In this document: positions 31,061-34,139 of the stretch, piece after piece
How positions within the stretch are numbered: the stretch's first letter is position 1
Layout of the letters: the number at the start of each line of letters is the position of its first letter
Assembly (NCBI RefSeq): GCF_022690765.1
Contig: NZ_JALCZA010000049.1
Coordinates: forward strand, 1-34,139
DNA: 34,139 bases
DNA from: Anaeromyxobacter oryzisoli
GTDB lineage: Bacteria > Myxococcota > Myxococcia > Myxococcales > Anaeromyxobacteraceae
Direction: 5' to 3'
Notes under the pieces: model-generated
Told to the model about the DNA's origin: nothing
Database searches by the model: none
The model's input: only the letters and a program-made list of their open reading frames with translations
Program-made: the position numbers and the translations under genes

Positions 31061-31843
31061 CTAAGGCTCGCCTTCCGACGGGGCGGGCGGGCGGATCGCC
31101 TCCCCCGGCGCGGTGGCGCCAGCGGTTGAACGGAGAGGCCGCCCCATCCAGGCGAAGATCCCCGTCGCCAGCGCGGCCCCGATGAGCTGCGCGACGATGA
31201 AGGCCGGCACGTCGATGGGCCGGATCCCGGCGAAGGTCGGAGTCGCAGCCCGCGCCAGCGTGACCGCCGGGTTCGCGAACGAGGTCGAGGCCGTGAACCA
31301 GTACGCCGCCGTGATGTAAGCCCCGACGACGAACGGGACCGCGCTCGGCCGCGCGCGCGAGCACCCCCAGATGACCGCCAGCAGTCCGAACGTCGCGATC
31401 GCTTCGCTCAGGAACTGGGGACCGCCCGCGCGGACGTGCGTGGAAGCAGCGAAGAGCGGCTCGCCGAACATGAGGTGCGCCGCCGCCACGCCCAGGAACG
31501 CGCCGACCACCTGGGCGACCAGGTAGGCGGGGACCTCCGACCAGGGCAGGCTCCCGTGGAACGCCGAGGCGACGGTGACGGCCGGGTTGAAGTGCGCTCC
31601 CGAGACCGGCCCGAACGTCGAGATCAGCGCGACGAGCCCGGCGCCGGTGGCGATGGTGTTGGCGAGCAGGGCGATGGCGACGTTCCCGCCGGACAGGCGA
31701 TCGCCCATGATCCCCGAGCCGACCACGGTCGCCAGCAGCAGCCCGGTGCCGATCGCCTCGGACGCCAGGCGGCGGCAGGAGTCGGCGCGCGGCACGTCCT
31801 CCTCCGAGTCGGTCTTTGCCTCACTGTGCGTCTCTTCCCTCAT
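31061..31843 (-). CDS. aqpS: MIP/aquaporin-family channel, AqpS-like
   Basis: The 260-residue product has six membrane segments and both half-helix motifs intact: HFNPAVTVA (after GPVSGA) and SFANPAVTLARA. The N-terminus is acidic and hydrophilic (about 25 residues), the C-terminus Pro/Glu-rich. Bacterial aquaglyceroporins found in ars operons (AqpS in Sinorhizobium) conduct arsenite and related neutral metalloids and can replace an ArsB pump. Context supports this: it lies between an ArsP-like permease (30 bases upstream) and an ArsR-family gene. A general glycerol or water channel role cannot be excluded from sequence alone. Confidence 0.82.
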   Translation of the reverse strand: MREETHSEAKTDSEEDVPRADSCRRLASEAIGTGLLLATVVGSGIMGDRLSGGNVAIALLANTIATGAGLVALISTFGPVSGAHFNPAVTVASAFHGSLPWSEVPAYLVAQVVGAFLGVAAAHLMFGEPLFAASTHVRAGGPQFLSEAIATFGLLAVIWGCSRARPSAVPFVVGAYITAAYWFTASTSFANPAVTLARAATPTFAGIRPIDVPAFIVAQLIGAALATGIFAWMGRPLRSTAGATAPGEAIRPPAPSEGEP

Positions 31844-31873
31844 GGTGCCCTCGTCCAGGCAAGAGAGAGGCAG

Positions 31874-32944
31874 CTAGAGGATCGCGTTGAAGAGCCAGCC
31901 GGTCAGCAGGATGCCCGTCGCGACGACGCCGACGAGCGCAGCGATGAGGCGCGGCTTGAGCACCCTGCGCAGCATGATCATCTCGGGGAGGGACAAGCCG
32001 ACCACGGCCATCATGAACGCCAGCACGGTGCCGAGCGCCGCGCCTTTCGCCAGCAGCGGCTGGATCATGGGCACGAGCGCCGCCGCGCTCGAGTAGAGCG
32101 GGACCCCCGCCGCCACCGCCACCGGCACCGCCCACCAGGCCGACCGGCCGACGAACTGGACCAGGACGCCCTCGGGGACGTAGCCGTGGATGAAGGCGCC
32201 GACCGCGATGCCGCCGAGGATGTACGGCCAGACCTTCGCCGTGATCCTCCGGACCGCCTCGAACGCGGCGCCGCCGCGCTCCGCGAGGGTGAGGGGACGC
32301 TGCTGCGGCGGGAGGGAGAACTTGAGGCGCGCCCGGACCCAGTCCTCCACGTGGTCGTCGGCTCCCAGCCACCCCAGGATCACCCCCGAGACGATGGCGA
32401 TGGTGACCCCGCTGGCGAGGTAAAGGAGCGCGACGCGCCAGCCGAACATCCCGAGCAACAGCACGAGCGCGACCTCGTTCACCATGGGCGCGGAGACCAG
32501 GAACGAGAACGTGATGCCGACGGGGATCCCCGCCTCGACGAAGCCGATGAAGAGCGGGACCGCCGAGCACGAGCAGAACGGCGTCACCACCCCGAGGAGC
32601 GCGGCGAACACGTTACCGCCGTACCTCCGGCGCCCCGCCAGCAGCGCGTGGGCGCGCTCGACCGTGAAGTAGGAGTTGACGACGTTCATCACGAACACCA
32701 CCCCGACCAGGAGCAGGAGCACTCGCGGCGCGTCCTCCAGGAAGAAGACGACGGCCGAGCCGAGGTGCCCGTCGGGATCGAGGCGGAGCAGCTGGACCGT
32801 CACCCAGCGGGCGATCGGCCCGACGGAGACGATCGCGGCGATCCAGATCGCGGCGGCCGCCAGGAACCGTTCGCGGCCGACGCGCGGTCGGGGAGGCGAG
32901 AGCGAGGTGACCAGGGACTCCGGGAGGCTCGTCGATGTGTCCAT
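31874..32944 (-). CDS. arsP: ArsP-like organoarsenical permease (DUF318 family)
   Basis: The 356-residue product has eight or so membrane segments and the family motif TPFCSCSAVPLFIGFVEAGI, with two closely spaced cysteines, followed by GITFSFLVSAPMVNEVALVLLLG. ArsP in Campylobacter exports trivalent organoarsenicals such as methylarsenite and reduced roxarsone; the Cys pair is important there. Related DUF318 permeases of other motif type move other metals, so the substrate is inferred from motif and neighbours. ATG 32944 follows AAGGAA; the frame continues 33 codons upstream without a homologous look. It heads the arsP-aqpS-arsR set, and the polyketide synthase stop lies 88 bases upstream on the same strand. 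Confidence 0.85.
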   Translation of the reverse strand: MDTSTSLPESLVTSLSPPRPRVGRERFLAAAAIWIAAIVSVGPIARWVTVQLLRLDPDGHLGSAVVFFLEDAPRVLLLLVGVVFVMNVVNSYFTVERAHALLAGRRRYGGNVFAALLGVVTPFCSCSAVPLFIGFVEAGIPVGITFSFLVSAPMVNEVALVLLLGMFGWRVALLYLASGVTIAIVSGVILGWLGADDHVEDWVRARLKFSLPPQQRPLTLAERGGAAFEAVRRITAKVWPYILGGIAVGAFIHGYVPEGVLVQFVGRSAWWAVPVAVAAGVPLYSSAAALVPMIQPLLAKGAALGTVLAFMMAVVGLSLPEMIMLRRVLKPRLIAALVGVVATGILLTGWLFNAIL

Positions 32945-33032
32945 GAGGGACTTTCCTTGGGACGGTGAAGGGAAGGCGAAGGTTTCGCGTGCGTCTGTTC
33001 GCGTTGCCGAGGTGCTGCCCCGAGGACCGCCG

Positions 33033-34139
33033 TCAGGGATCACCGGCGGGCTGGCGCACCGGATGGCCGCAGGGCGCTCGGCCGGCGCGCGCCGGTGAGC
33101 GCTCGCCGAGCCAGCCGTGGACCATCCGCGCGACGGCCTCGGCGTGTCTATCCATCATCGAGAAGTGATCTCCCGGCACCTCCAGGAGAGCGTGATCGAA
33201 CGGCCAGCGGGGGGACGATGCGCGATCGGCTCGCGGTGCGTCGTCGGCGCGGACCTCGGCCGGGCTGGCGAAGAGGATCGGAGCCGCGACCTCGGCCGGC
33301 GCCCACGTCGCGAACAGGTCGAGGTACCAGCTCATCGCCGTCAGCTCGACGTCGTGGCGCGGTTCGGCGAGGAGTCGCGCGGCCAGGCGATCGAGCAACG
33401 GAGCGGACGACGAGACCGTGGCGGGCGTGTCGAGGAGGACGAGCGCGCTCGGGATCACGCCTAGATCCTCGAGGTGTCGTGTCACGGCGTGTGCCAGGAA
33501 CCCGCCGGACGAGTAGCCGACGATCGCGAACGGGCCCCGCGCGGCGGATCGCACCACCGCCTTCGCGGCGGTCTGGACCAGGGTCGCGAGATCGGGCGCG
33601 AGGGGCTCCCCGGGTACGTATCCAGGGACGTCGAGCACCCAGACGTCACGGAGTTCACGGAGAGGCGAGGCGAACCGGGCATACTGGACGGCCGTGGGCG
33701 GCACGAAGGAGGGGAAGCAGACCACGCCCGGCCGCGCGCTGCCCCGTGCCAGCCGCAGGAGCTCCGGCGCGTACCTGGCGGGGCGCTCCGCGTCGCGGCG
33801 GGCTCGGGCGGCGCCGCGCAGCAGCTCCCAGCCGAGCGCCGTCTCCCCGGAACGAGCGGCCTCCGTCAGCTTCGTGAACACCTCGCGGCCGTGGTCGCCG
33901 AGGGCTCCGCGCCGGGACGCCCCGCCGCCCTCGGGCGAGCCCGCGTCGAGCCCGAGCTGGCGGAGGAGGCTCTGGACCATCCGCGTAGCCGTTCGACATT
34001 CGAACGGGAACTTCACCGGCAAGGGGAGGCCGGTGGCGGAGGCGAGGCGGTTGCGGAGCTGGACGGCCATGAGGGAGTCGAGGCCGAGCTCGAGGAGGGG
34101 GCGGTCGGCGGGGATGGAGGCAGGGGACTTGCGGGCGAG
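33033..34139 (-). CDS. Type I polyketide synthase C-terminus: ACP and thioesterase, 5' part outside window
   Basis: The frame is open to the right edge. The first visible residues are the end of an acyl carrier protein with ELGLDSLMAVQLRNRLA, where the Ser (codon 34074-34076) takes the phosphopantetheine arm. The following part, LPLPVKFPFECRTATRMVQSLL, departs from the usual FDYPT region. After a linker of about 90 residues comes an alpha/beta-hydrolase thioesterase: ARPGVVCFPSFVPPT, nucleophile Ser in GYSSGG (33501-33518), Asp in LLDTPA, and His in VPGDHFSMM. This would release a finished chain as acid or macrolactone. Without the upstream modules the product cannot be predicted. The last 25 residues are Arg/Pro-rich. 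No other biosynthetic gene is in the window on its downstream side; the next gene is arsP. Confidence 0.9.
   Translation of the reverse strand, partial: LARKSPASIPADRPLLELGLDSLMAVQLRNRLASATGLPLPVKFPFECRTATRMVQSLLRQLGLDAGSPEGGGASRRGALGDHGREVFTKLTEAARSGETALGWELLRGAARARRDAERPARYAPELLRLARGSARPGVVCFPSFVPPTAVQYARFASPLRELRDVWVLDVPGYVPGEPLAPDLATLVQTAAKAVVRSAARGPFAIVGYSSGGFLAHAVTRHLEDLGVIPSALVLLDTPATVSSSAPLLDRLAARLLAEPRHDVELTAMSWYLDLFATWAPAEVAAPILFASPAEVRADDAPRADRASSPRWPFDHALLEVPGDHFSMMDRHAEAVARMVHGWLGERSPARAGRAPCGHPVRQPAGDP

Noticed and set aside
1-34139. CRISPR array, tRNA/rRNA genes, insertion sequences or prophage genes
   Set aside because: No regularly spaced repeats, no cloverleaf-like sequence, no transposase or integrase motifs and no phage structural proteins were seen on either strand by eye.

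Overview
This 34 kb window is GC-rich DNA with strong third-position G/C bias and long antisense shadow frames. Gene content suggests a Gram-negative deltaproteobacterial/Myxococcota genome, and it looks Anaeromyxobacter-like: many lipoproteins, a Tat-exported split-Soret-type c cytochrome, several Lol/ABC export sets, a type I PKS end and metalloid resistance genes. The organism is inferred from style and content, not from a marker gene. I saw no rRNA, tRNA, CRISPR array, insertion sequence or phage gene.

Layout, left to right. (1) 1-3240: the 3' part of a hemerythrin-like gene converges on a Dcp-type M3 peptidase. A block of strong hairpins lies between them. (2) 3241-6240: an outer-membrane beta-barrel gene, then four tightly overlapping lipoprotein genes (CsgG-like, PEGA-like, DUF4810, DUF799/GNA1162-like). 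This looks like one envelope assembly unit with no curlin genes. (3) 6241-7907: a decayed stretch with a GNAT acetyltransferase fragment, a frameshifted histidine kinase without its phosphoacceptor His, and an intact single-domain response regulator. (4) 8025-10935: the split-Soret cytochrome gene, divergent from a 1-pyrroline-5-carboxylate dehydrogenase gene. (5) 11065-13606: a complete molybdate importer, modABC. (6) 13884-16987: a large multidomain surface lipoprotein translationally coupled to a TolB-like/membrane-anchored protein and closed by a perfect 14-bp terminator hairpin. (7) 17054-18342: an MBL-fold protein of the oxygen-binding diiron type, divergent from a 69-aa membrane protein. 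(8) 18503-23953: a YbhGFSR-type exporter (membrane fusion protein, fused double ATPase, two ABC-2 permeases).

(9) 29713 down to 23986, minus strand: a five-gene Lol-like unit of two FtsX-type permeases, a LolA-like periplasmic protein, a LolD-like ATPase and an outer-membrane beta-barrel. It has the best promoter in the window (TTGACA, 16 bp, TATCTT), a perfect TTGCACC-AC-GGTGCAA operator at the expected start site, and a leader hairpin. (10) 32944 down to 30324, minus strand: an arsenic-type set of an ArsP-like permease, an AqpS-like channel and an ArsR-family regulator. (11) 34139 down to 33033, minus strand: the C-terminal acyl carrier protein and thioesterase of a type I polyketide synthase that runs off the window edge, 88 bp upstream of arsP on the same strand.

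The observations most worth following are the promoter/operator/leader of the Lol-like unit, the PKS next to an organoarsenical-type permease, the curlin-less CsgG operon, and the kinase remnant next to an intact receiver. None of these is proven to be a new system from sequence alone.
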